Below, piece by piece: positions 22,222 to 31,977 of a DNA stretch of 64,000 nucleotides. Position 1 is the first letter of the stretch. The number at the start of each line of letters is the position of its first letter. Origin of the DNA: Sorex araneus (taxonomy: Eukaryota > Chordata > Mammalia > Eulipotyphla > Soricidae); NCBI RefSeq assembly GCF_027595985.1, contig NC_073313.1:85480899-85544898 (forward strand), read 5' to 3'. Below the pieces are notes generated by a model. That model did not search any database, was not told where the DNA came from, and worked only from the letters and a program-made list of their open reading frames with translations. Both the position numbers and the translations under genes were made by a program.

Positions 22222-22403
22222 AATTAATTAATTTTTTTGCTTTTTGGGTCACAACTGGCGATGCACAGGGGTTACTCCTGGCTCTGAACTCAGGAATTAC
22301 CCCTGGCGGTGCTCAGGGGGACCATATGGGATGCTGGTAATTGAACCCTGGTCGGCCGTGTGCAAGGCAAATGCCCTACCCACTGTGCTATTGCTCCAGC
22401 CCC
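22222..22403 (-). mobile_element. SOR SINE type 1 inserted in the composite element's tail
   Basis: Near-consensus copy. acattttt occurs on both sides (about 22200 and 22403) as a short duplication. The AATT repeat at 22208-22230 is part of its tail region. Confidence 0.9.
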
Positions 22404-22425
22404 ACATTTTTTTATTTTTGATAGT

Positions 22426-22429
<4 letters not shown>

Positions 22430-22495
<66 letters not shown>

Positions 22496-22550
22496 TTCCT
22501 TCCTTCCTTCCTTCCTTCCTTCCTTCCTTCCTTCCTTCCTTCCTTCCTTC

Positions 22551-22620
<70 letters not shown>

Positions 22621-22621
22621 A
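22430..22621. repeat. Microsatellite (TTTC)n-(TTCC)n-(TTTC)n
   Basis: About 190 bp of tetranucleotide repeat: TTTC to about 22490, TTCC to about 22550, and TTTC to 22620. On the element strand this is the expanded purine tail of the composite retrotransposon. The 136- and 176-codon open frames here are artefacts. Confidence 0.98.
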
Positions 22622-23544
22622 TTAAATCACCATGTGGAAAGTTACAGTTTCCAGGCTTATGTCTCGGTTATACACTGCTCGAACACCCGTCCCTTCACCA
22701 GTGTCCATATTCCACCACCCAAAACCCCAGTATACCTCCCACTTCCCCCACCCCCACCCCGCCTGTGTAGCTGATAAATTTTACTTTATTTTCTCTTTAC
22801 CTTGATTGCATTCCATATTTCAACACAATATTCACTATTGTTGTTGGAGTTTCCCCTCAAAAAAAAGCCCTGTTGACAAGGAAGCATTTGATAGCTAGTT
22901 TTCCATTGCTGAGAATGAAGAGATATGAAGTTGTGCAGCCGCGATAGCGGCTTTAGGTTTAGGATTTCTGCATTTTAGTACTTTAGTAGTTAAGTCCAGT
23001 GAGATTTATGTTAGAAATTGCATCATTTCCCTTCCTGGGGCAGCATGGGGCTGTGGCTTATTTCACAGTCTAGAGACATTGGTGGAAGCAGTTGCTGGTA
23101 CCAAAAGTATTCTAGCTGGCCTCCAGATTGTGGTCATCAGCAGCAGAGCGGCCACACAGACAAACATGTGGCCACCGGGGTCGCATCTCGGCAGAGCGCT
23201 CACTGATATCATCCCGGCCCGAGACTGCCCACAAGCATCCCGCTGTTTTAAGTTCCAACCTCTCTCTCTCTTTTTTTTCCTTTCCCGCGCCACCAAGTTC
23301 ATACCTGCTTAAAAGTCCTCATAAAATGGCGGACACCAAGCCGCTTTCCCCTGGCAGGGGAAAGCAAACCGAGAAAGATCTTTCTCCTCCTCCTCGGCCG
23401 GCATGGGGCTCTGGTTTAGTTCACAGTCTAAAGACATTGGTGGAAGCAGTTGCTGGTACCAAAAGTAATCTAGCTGGCCTCCGGATCATTGTCAGCAGCA
23501 GCAGAGTCCACACAGACAAACATGTGTGAAAGCCTATACATTTT

Positions 23545-24600
23545 ATGGTTACCTTTCTATTTTGGAAGTAGCCAGAATCTCTGGTATTATATGTAATATA
23601 AGACAAACAATATGAAGCCTCTGCTCACATCGTTTGCATTTGAGTGGGATTATTCCAATAGGCCAACAAACACATTTGAAGGAGAAAATTGTCTAAGTCA
23701 GAGTGATTTTCTTCCCCTTATTTCCATACTAATGTATAGATATATGTCACTTAAGTGTGTCATCATCTTTGTGGTGATAAGTGCCTGTTTGTGTGACTCA
23801 GCAAGTTTCTGTTATAATGCTTTTGCTTATATGTGTATGTGTCAACAAGTATATGTATGTGTGCCTTTATGCCTTCTAGATAAAATAGAAATGCCTTTAT
23901 TACATTTTTTGTATTTGAATCTTTGCAAAGGTGACTTTTGATAATGGAATATTGCAAAATAAATTTTATTCTTTTCTTTCTTTCATTTCCGTTCTTTAAT
24001 GTGGCATTTCATCCTTTTTGTTGGGATTATTGAGTTGCATTTGATTCTGGATTTCTCTGCTTTCCTTCTATATCAGTTCCTTGCATGACATTCGTTTTAT
24101 TGTTTGCTTCCAGTTTTTAAATGGCAGCTCCATATGCATAACCTCTATGGTTTAACTTCCCTTCCTGTGCCTGTGCTATGATCATCTAAGCTTCCATGTT
24201 GCAGTGTTTATCCGCCTTTCATTCCATCTTTTACCATCAAGAATTCAATTGTTCTGCGGAACCTTTCTGATTCCTCTTACATCCCATGACTCAGATCGTG
24301 CCATGGTCATGTGATTCCCAATTACAGATGGAACAATGTATTTATCAGTCTAGGGCATAACAAACACATCTTGGTCTATGGAGAGTAAAAGCCAGTCCTT
24401 TAGAATGAAGATTATTCAATAGGACTTGAAACCTTCAATTAGTTAGAAAGCTTTCTAACTTTCTCCGGTCTTTATAGTTTTTTTTCTTCCTCCTTTTATT
24501 ATCTTTCCTTTCTTCATTGATTTTTGATTAGCATTATGATATGTCACATAGAAGTTTATTTGAATGAGGTCATAAATATGCAATTTAGGATAAATATCAA
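23545..24600. other. Single-copy DNA
   Basis: No repeat recognised. An open frame of 109 codons at 23612-23941 shows no known domain and is not called. Confidence 0.5.
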
Positions 24601-24615
24601 AATATCAGAGGTTGT

Positions 24616-24685
24616 GTCCAGGGATGTAGATCGATGGTAGAGTGTGTGCGTCACAAGCATAAGCCCCCAGGCTTGGTCTCTGGCA
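24616..24685 (+). pseudogene. tRNA-Ala-like relic (pseudo-tRNA or old tRNA-Ala SINE head)
   Basis: gggatgtagatcgatggtagagtg resembles the D-arm half and A box of a mammalian tRNA-Ala. It is followed by gtgtgcgtcacaagcataagccc at the anticodon arm and aggcttggtctctggca at the T arm, where the B box is damaged. The anticodon loop is not preserved, so it cannot be a working tRNA gene. Confidence 0.5.
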
Positions 24686-24706
24686 TATACTCTTATCCCA
24701 CAAATG

Positions 24707-24892
24707 ATTGGATTTTTAGGAGGCCGGATGATAGTACAGTGAGTAGGGTTCACTTGCATCTGGTTCACTTGGGTTCTATCTCTGGCAGCCCATTGGTTCC
24801 CCAAGCCTGCCAGGAAGAATCCCTGAGTGCAGTCAGGAATAAACCCTGAGCACCGCCAGGTGTGCTCCTGCCTGCCAAAAATATTGGATTTG
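24707..24892 (+). mobile_element. SOR SINE type 1, TSD
   Basis: 9-bp duplications ATTGGATTT at 24707-24715 and 24884-24892. The head has drifted (gaggccggatgatagtac). The body ends gcaccgccaggtgtgc. Confidence 0.9.
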
Positions 24893-25027
24893 AAAGAAAC
24901 ACGTGTGCATGTGTGTGTATGCACATATATATTTATTGAAATAAGATTCTTCCATTTAAAAAGATCAGATGGTATCCTTTATTTATAACAAAATAAATCC
25001 TATGGTGGTTGTGCTGAGTGCATAAGT

Positions 25028-25230
25028 AAGAAAGTAAAGCGGTGTTGGAGAGATAGTACAACAGGTAGGATGCTTGCCTTGCATGCAGCTGACCTCAGTT
25101 CAATCCCTGGCCTCCCATATGGTCCCCTGAGCACTTCCAGGAGTCGTTTCTGAGTGCAGAGCCAGGAGTAAGCCCTGAGCATAGTCAGTTACCCCCCAAA
25201 AAAGAGAAAAAAGAGAGAAAGAAAGTGAAG
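25028..25230 (+). mobile_element. SOR SINE type 1, TSD with one mismatch
   Basis: 12-bp duplications at 25028-25039 and 25219-25230 (AAGAAAGTAAAG against AAGAAAGTGAAG). B box cagttcaatccc. The tail is interrupted by G residues. Confidence 0.9.
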
Positions 25231-25249
25231 GACTATGGATGGTAAGCAC

Positions 25250-25785
25250 TCATGTAGACTATGATAACTAAAGGAAATTAGCTGCAAGAAACAATAAAAA
25301 TAAATTCCTAGACCAGAGAAACAATGGGGGTTTCTATAGGGAAACAGTTGGTGGGGTCGTTAGGATGAATGGGTAGAAGGGTCTTTCTGTTGGCAGGTTG
25401 GCACTGGTACTTTGGTGGTGAGAATGATAAGTGTTATATACCTGTAAAAGTATGAATCTAAACCACATTAACTATAATACTGTAATTGTCACTGTCATTG
25501 TCATCCTGTTGCTCATCAATTTGCTCGAGTGGGCACCAGTAACGTGTCCAGTGTGAGACTTGTTGTTACTGTTTTTGGCATATCGAATATGCCACTGGTA
25601 GCTTGCCAGGCTCTGCCGTGCGGGCGAGATACTCTCGGTAGCTTGCCGGGCTCTCCGAGAGGGGCAGAGGAATCGAACCCGGGTCGGCCACGCGCAAGGC
25701 ATATGCCCGACTGCTGTGCTATCATTCCAGCCCTAATACTGTAAACCAGTTATAAATGAATAAAAATAAAAACCCAGTAGGAGAG
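25250..25785 (+). mobile_element. Old L1 3' UTR, split by a SINE
   Basis: Plus-strand sequence with ggcactggtactttggtggtgagaatg and a final ctgtaaaccagttataaatgaataaaaataaaa tail. The layout resembles 63590-63790. The SINE at 25475-25744 interrupts it just before the end. Confidence 0.6.
25475..25744 (-). mobile_element. SOR SINE type 2, TSD intact
   Basis: 11-bp duplications TAATACTGTAA at 25475-25485 and 25734-25744. The insert is a full-length type-2 copy close to consensus, with B box complement ggaatcgaacccgggt. Confidence 0.95.
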
Positions 25786-26856
25786 TTTGGGAATACAAAA
25801 CTTGAAAGCACTTTCTTCGAGAGTTTGATATAATCTTTAGTGTTTATTATACCAGCCTGGTTAAGACTTACTAAGATAAAATGATATGCATGAGCATTTT
25901 TATTTTATGTATCTGAAATGACTGCCTGTATTTTCCTTACCACATAAAATTGGAAATAACAAGAATAATTCTGATGAAAATAGAAACTTAGAAACTTCTT
26001 AGATGATTTCCAATACAGTTTATTCTATTTTGATGCAGAGAAATAAGGATGTTCTTGTGCAGAGGAAGAAAAGATAAGGGCTACCTTCTGTGATCCTGAA
26101 TATTATGAATTCTAGCAGATTATATGGGGAAAAATGCTATTGTCTGAAATGGACAAAGAATAAAAATGCTTGCAATGTAGGCGGTGAGGGTGGGGTATGG
26201 GGAGCTCTTCCCATTTCCAAATATCATTTTCACATAATTATACTAATTAGCAATTCTGTATTGAATGATGACATCTTTTAAGATACTAGTGTCTCATAGA
26301 AAGGTTAAGCTTCAATCATATTGTAACACTTTTTTCCTTTCATATTTTACTTTGATCAAACATTCAGATCAATTTCTACCTGAGATTTCTGTTTCCCAGT
26401 AGCTTGCAAAGGAAAGTATAAAGAAGGTGGGTGCATATTCTTCTCTCCACCTTTACCTGTTCTGTGGTATTTGGAGAGGGCTTTTCAAAACACATCTGTG
26501 TTAAATTGGGGTAGGTTGAAAGTACATGATAAAGATTAATTTTACCTCAGTTTATTCTATACTTTACAGTTCACCTTTCTAAAACCTACACACTTTACCA
26601 AACTCAAATTCTATACCTCATAGAAAACATCTCCTTCTTTTGGCAGTCTGTATTGATTTTCCCCTTCTCTGAACTACAGCAGTATTTACTATCTATACCA
26701 CCTATCCAGTGTTCAATTGCATTTTATATTGCTCTCTATTCTTTAGTGAGTTTATATGTGCTAAACTTATTCTCCTTATACAAGACTGGTGATCTATGTG
26801 TACTATAAATACATGTTAGGAAGAAATGACTGTTAAGTTCTTGAAACCAAGGACTG
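25786..26856. other. Single-copy DNA
   Basis: Nothing recognised. Confidence 0.55.
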
Positions 26857-27122
26857 TGCCTTTCTTCACCGTCACTGTCATCCTGTTGCTCATCGATTTG
26901 CTCGAGCGGGCACCAGTAATGTCTCCGTTTTTGAGACTTGTTGTTACTGTTTTTGGCATATTGAATATGCCACAGGTAGCTTGCCAGGCTCTGCTGTGTG
27001 GGCAAGATACTCTCAGTAGCTTGTCGCGCTCTCCAAGAGGGGTGGAGGAATCGAACCTGGGTTGGCGCGTGCAAGGCAAATGCCTTACTTGCTGTGCTAT
27101 CGCTCCAGCCTATGCCTTTCTT
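26857..27122 (-). mobile_element. SOR SINE type 2, TSD intact
   Basis: 10-bp duplications TGCCTTTCTT at 26857-26866 and 27113-27122. Full length, with the B box complement ggaatcgaacctgggtt. Confidence 0.95.
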
Positions 27123-27552
27123 ATCCTTACTTTTTATTCTCCATAACTTGCAAGACAGTGTATGTGGCTCCAGGGAAAAATCAACTTTAATTACTGTTGT
27201 AATTAAGAGGTTTTTTTATTATTGAGCTAACATGGTTTATGATAGTGCTAATATTTATATTTTAGGTGTACAGTGCTATTATACTCACCACCAAAGTGCC
27301 AATGTCCCTGCACTGCTATCCTTAGTTCCCTTCTGCTTCACCCCTACCTGCCCAACTCCTTCATTTCTCCCGACCTCTTCTTGGCAACATCATTTCTGTG
27401 GTCAAAGTCTAAGTATTTGATCTTATTTGAGTTTGTCTGTTTCCTTGGGTTTGTTTCTTTATATACCACATATGCATGAGATGATTCAATATTTGCCTTT
27501 TCCCCTTGACTTATTTCACTTAGTATGACCCTTTGATCCATATTATAATGAA

Positions 27553-27702
27553 AAGGTTGCATTATTTTTGTTGGGGGGGTAACACCCAGTGATTCTCCTG
27601 GCCATTCCTGGCTGTATGCAGGCCAGGGATAAAACGTGGGTCAGCCACATGCAAAGCAGTGCCCTACCCACAGTACTATCTTTCCAGCTCCAAGGATGCA
27701 TT
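27553..27702 (-). mobile_element. SOR SINE, shortened body, TSD
   Basis: 11-bp duplications at 27553-27563 and 27692-27702 (AAGGTTGCATT against AAGGATGCATT). The body between tail and head is short: it skips directly from gattctcctggccattcctgg to gccagggataaaacg. Confidence 0.85.
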
Positions 27703-27722
27703 TTTGTAAAACATATTTTTAT

Positions 27723-27961
27723 TATCACTGTCATCCCATTGTTCATCAATTTGCTCCAGCGGGCACCAGTAGTGTCTCCATTGTGAGACTTGTTACTGGT
27801 TTTGGCATATCAAATACGCCACAGGTAGCTTGCCAGGCTCTGCCATGCGGGTGAGATACTCGAAGTAGCTTGCTGGGCTTTCTGAAAGGGACGGAGGAAT
27901 TGAACCCAGGTCAGCAGCGTGCAAGGTAAATGCTGTACCGGCTGTGCTATTGCTCCAACCC
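27723..27961 (-). mobile_element. SOR SINE type 2
   Basis: Full-length minus copy from atcactgtcatcccattg to gctattgctccaaccc. It abuts the L1 end that follows. Confidence 0.92.
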
Positions 27962-27962
27962 A

Positions 27963-28140
27963 ATTTTTTTTATTGAGTCACTGTGAGATATAGCATTACA
28001 AAGATGACCATGGTCAGGTTTCAGTCATAGTGTTCCAACACCCATCCCTCCCCCAGTGTCCATTTCCCACCACTAGTGTCCCCAGTTTTCCTCACACCAC
28101 CGTCCTTCAAGCCTGTTTCTATGACAGACATTTTCTCCAA
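27963..28140 (-). mobile_element. L1 3' UTR, group A, short
   Basis: attgagtcactgtgagatatagcattac, ccatccctcccccagtgtccatttcccaccac, then a diverged C-rich part. Confidence 0.85.
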
Positions 28141-28209
28141 GACCTCATTTAAAAATATTGTTGGGTATTATTCTATTCTCTATCTATATTACCATTTTTC
28201 CTTTCCTTG

Positions 28210-28280
28210 TTAAGCCAGCAGTCAAACTCAGTAAACTTGCACATGCAAAACAAGTGCTGCACTATATCCCCAGCCCTTAT
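28210..28280 (-). mobile_element. SINE tRNA-head fragment
   Basis: On the minus strand: gggctggggatatagtgcagcacttg followed by a drifted B box. The body is lost. Confidence 0.55.
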
Positions 28281-28371
28281 ACCACAACTTCTTATCTGCT
28301 CAGATGTTGTTGGCCACTTGGATTTTTTCCACATCTTATCTATTGTAAATAACACTGCAGGAATAATAGGC

Positions 28372-28997
28372 TTGCATTTATATTTTTTCTTTTTTTTATT
28401 AGTGAATCACCATGAGTTACAGTTACAAACTTATGAACTTTCATGTTTGCTTTTTGTTTATATCCCTCCACCAATGCCCAGTCCCCACCCCCAATGTTCC
28501 TAGTATCCCTCCCACGCTCCCACCGCATCCCCCCACCCTCCCTACCCCCCACCCCACCCCACCTCTGTGGCAGGGCATTCCCTTTTGTTCTCTCTCTCCT
28601 TTTGGGTGTTGTGGTTTCCAACAGAGGCACTGCGTGGCGATCGTGTTTGGTCTATATTCTATTTTCAACCCGCATCTCCCATCCCATGAGGGTCCTCAAA
28701 CCACACTTTACCTGGTGTTCACTTCTCTATGCGAGCTGCCCCTTCTTCCAGCGTGTGGGGCCAGCATCCAAGACTTGGAGCCAACCTCCTGGTACTTATC
28801 TCTACTATTCTTGGGTGTTAGTCTCCTATTCTGTTATTTTATTTTGTATTCCTCAGATGAGTGCAATCTTTCTATGTCTGTCTCTCTCTTTCTGACTCAT
28901 TTCACTTAGCATGATACTCTCCATGTTGATCCACTTATATGCAAAGGTCATGACTTCATCTTTTCTAAAAGCAGCATAGTATTGCATTTATATTTTT
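28372..28997 (-). mobile_element. L1 3' end, group A, inserted in the old L1, TSD intact
   Basis: 16-bp duplications TTGCATTTATATTTTT at 28372-28387 and 28982-28997. The insert spans the 3' UTR and the last ORF2 codons (gtctgtctctctctttctgactcatttcacttagcatg on the plus strand). The target sequence is itself old L1. Confidence 0.95.
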
Positions 28998-29105
28998 GAT
29001 TTAGGTTTTTGTGTTCTTGGGATGGGAGTGGAATTACTGCAGCATATGGTAGTTGTATTTTCATATAGTTAAGATCTTATTCTATTCTTGTATCTACCTG
29101 AAGTC

Positions 29106-30647
29106 AGAACATTTGCAAGTGGATCCTATGATGGATTTGCTACCAGAAATGGCTTCAGTTACTCTTCTTTAACTGGCAGCATTTTCTCCTGCTCTGCAAC
29201 TAGCTTTAGCTTGTGTCATTGACCTTTCCTGGTGTCAAAGTATTGGATATTTGCTTCTTCTCACAATGGGTGTTGGGAGCACTTAGAAATGCCACTTGGT
29301 ACCTTCATGAAATTAAGATAGGAATATTGAAGATAACTTAGTAGCTCTCTATTATTGCCCATATTTTCAAAGTGCTAACTAATCTAATTGTGGTAATCAT
29401 TAAACATATATCTAACTATTGAACACATTAAACTTCCATAATGTCTTGTGGCAGTTATATCTCAGTAATTCTGGGATAAAAGATCTCTACCTTATAATCT
29501 TTAATAGTTGTTTCTCTGCTAATACTATCTAAAACAGAAAAGAATTTATTTAGAAGAGTCATTTTATTTCTTTGACATAGATTCAAGAGAACAAAAAAGA
29601 ATGCCCTTCTAGAAAGATCGAGCAGCTTTTAATTCTTTTTAACAGTTTCTGGCAAAGTAAAACACAGTAGCGATCAGCAGAGTGTGTGTTAAAGGGATTT
29701 ATATACTTAATCATTTCCCCCTCTGCTTCCTCACCCTTGTACTTCTTCCATGTAACATCAGGTAGAATACAGTGCTGACGATTGCTTCTCTTTCCCCCAA
29801 TTGAAGTTTAAAAATTATGACTGCTGTATAGTGAAATGGTGATTTTTATTCAGTCCTGGTGTTTAAAAAAGGGATTTGCTGATGTATAAAATGAGACAAA
29901 GATAAATAACAAACAGATGTCCTCACAAAGTGTTCATTAAAGCCCTGACTACTGAAAGATGCTAGATTACATGTGTTCAAACTCCAAATGTGTTAGAGAA
30001 TATGGAGCTTTTATACCTTAATGCTCAATTTAGGAAAGACTAAATAGCTTTCTGTATAAAAATCATAGTAATCAGTGACTTAGAGTCTCTTCCTCATTTC
30101 AGAGTGGCTTGTCACAACTGTTTTTAAACTTTTCTTATTGATTTTGACAGTTCTAATTACCCAAACAGATATCACCTTATTGAAGGATTATAAAGTGGAT
30201 TTGTTTCGTTGATCGTAAGACACAGACAAGGGATTCTCCAACATGTAGAAGTCATAACTTTCTCTTGGATCATCTTAAAGAGATGTCTATTATGGGAATG
30301 TAATAGTGATTATGGGCCCATTAAGAAGTAGAAGTTGTAGTTCTTCACATGGAATATTACATATAGTAAGAACTCATTGCTATTGGTAAGCTGCTGTTTT
30401 GCTAAGTGCTGGATAGGTATTTATTTCTGGAAAGTTTGTATAGCTTATGTTCCCATACCTAACTTTTTGTTGGGAAGGGGATAGCCATAGAAAATACCTC
30501 GAAGAGATATTTGGGATGTGGTAGAAATTCATTAGAAAATAATTTCTCAGTCATTTCAATCAGAGCACAGAGAATATGCAAAGAAATTCTTCAGCAGCAT
30601 GAAATGCCTTAGATAAACTTTCAGTGATTCAGTTAAACTCTTTGACT
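29106..30647. other. Single-copy AT-rich DNA
   Basis: 1.5 kb with no repeat, long open frame or motif I recognise. Confidence 0.6.
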
Positions 30648-31245
30648 TAGTTTCCTCATTTTTTTAAATATTTTATTGTGGAAAGTTGCAAAGTTACAAA
30701 TTTTTCAGGTTTAAATCTCAGTTATACAATGCTCAAATACCCATCCCTTCACCAGTGCTCATATTCCACCACCAAGAATCCCAGTATAGCTCCACCCCAC
30801 CCCCTCACACCCCAAACCCCCCACGCCCCTAGCCCCCCCACCCTAAGCCCCCTCCCGCCTGTGTAACTAATAAATTTCACTTTACTTTCACTTTGATTGT
30901 ATACAATATTTCAACAAAACTCACTATTATTGTTTGGAGAGTCTCTCCCCTAAAGTCAGACCTGCTGAAAAGGAAGCATTAGATAATTTGTTTTCCATTG
31001 CTGAGGATGAAGATGTATGAGGTCGAGTGACCACACTTAGCGGCCTCTCAGTTTTGGGTTTCTGTAATTTAGTATTTTAGTAACTAAGTCCAGAGAGATA
31101 TCTGCCAGAAGTTGCATCATTGCCAACTTGTACTTCTCAGTTACATTATATTCCACATATGAGTGCAATCTTTCTATGTCTGTCTCTTTCTTTTTGACTC
31201 ATTTCACTCACCATGATACTTTCCATGTTGTAGTTTCCTCATTTT
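30648..31245 (-). mobile_element. L1 3' end, group B, TSD intact
   Basis: 15-bp duplications TAGTTTCCTCATTTT at 30648-30662 and 31231-31245. The 3' UTR includes a C-rich tract (30793-30856) and reaches the last ORF2 part at about 31140-31230. The shared section is nearly identical to the copies at 36659 and 38101. Confidence 0.95.
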
Positions 31246-31516
31246 AAAATTAGCTTAAAAGTGACATCTTTCATGAATGTGATAACTAATTAGTGAAAGT
31301 GTAGAATGTCAACACAGTAATAAAATTTAACACTTATTGTGATATTCATCCTGAAGCTTGGGATTTTGATAGAAAGAGGAGAAAAACTATATTGATGAAA
31401 TGAGTGAAAGACAGGATTGGAAGAATGTGAATTATAAAGCAGGACATTGGGGATGATAATGTAAATTTTTAAGATGGATTTTCAAAGAAGTGACCGGGTT
31501 TTCATTTTATATCACT

Positions 31517-31796
31517 ATTTAATAGGGAGGACTGGAGCAGTAGCACAGTAGATAGGGCATTTGCCGTGGACGCGTCCAACCTGTGTTCAATTCCTCTGTC
31601 CCTCTTGGAGAGCCCAGCAAGCTACCAAGAGTATCCCGCCCGCATGGCAGAGCCTGACAAGCTACCAGTGGCATATTCCATATGCCCCAAACCGTAACAA
31701 GTCTCACAATAGAGACGTTACTGGTGCCCACTTGAGAAAATCGATGAACAACGGGACGACAGCGCTATGACAGTGATACAGTGCCACATTTAATAG
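31517..31796 (+). mobile_element. SOR SINE type 2, TSD
   Basis: 9-bp duplications ATTTAATAG at 31517-31525 and 31788-31796, extended imperfectly. Head ggactggagcagtagcacag. The body is complete. Confidence 0.93.
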
Positions 31797-31977
31797 AGAG
31801 AGTATCAAAGAAATTGGAGGAAGAAGTAAAACTCTGTTGTAATTGTTGACATAGGAGATGGTTGAGGATCTAAATGAGAAGAATGACAGTGGAAATAAAA
31901 ACAAGTGCATAATTCAGATTTCCCAATTATCAAAGATGATCAACCAACAAATACATTTTGTTTTACCCACACAGTGT

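Larger units (their letters stand above)
22189..23544 (-). mobile_element. Composite L1-derived retrotransposon: CpG-rich 5' modules fused to an L1 3' UTR, TSD intact
   Basis: 18-bp duplications TGAAAGCCTATACATTTT lie at 22189-22206 and 23527-23544. Read on the minus strand from 23526 it has: module A1 (about 23428-23526), module B (23172-23427, CpG-rich), module A2 (about 23070-23171, roughly 90% like A1), then from about 23030 down to 22622 a group B L1 3' UTR, and a long GAAA/GAAG tail. No ORF1 or ORF2 sequence is present. Module B carries gtccgccattttatg on the element strand (23321-23335), a YY1-type site. L1 promoters of several mammals are built of repeated 5' monomers with such sites. 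It therefore looks like an internally deleted L1 or a nonautonomous family keeping promoter and tail. A SINE later entered its tail. Confidence 0.85.
27216..29105 (-). mobile_element. Old L1, broken by younger insertions
   Basis: Ancient L1 sequence appears in three pieces: 27216-27560 (gtttctttatataccacatatgcatgag, gacttatttcacttagtatga), about 28285-28387 (tggccacttggattttttcc, ttgtaaataacactgcagg) and 28998-29105 (gttcttgggatgggagtggaattactg, catatggtagttgtatttt). The pieces are collinear in an ancient L1 read on the minus strand. Between them lie two SINEs, one group A L1 end, a SINE head fragment and a second L1. Confidence 0.8.

Noticed and set aside
22244-22774. Long open frames of 176 and 136 codons
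   Set aside because: They run through a SINE, a TTTC/TTCC array (FLSFFLSF-type repeats) and an L1 3' UTR. Not coding.
28412-28909. Overlapping 150-165-codon open frames
   Set aside because: They lie antisense to an L1 3' UTR.
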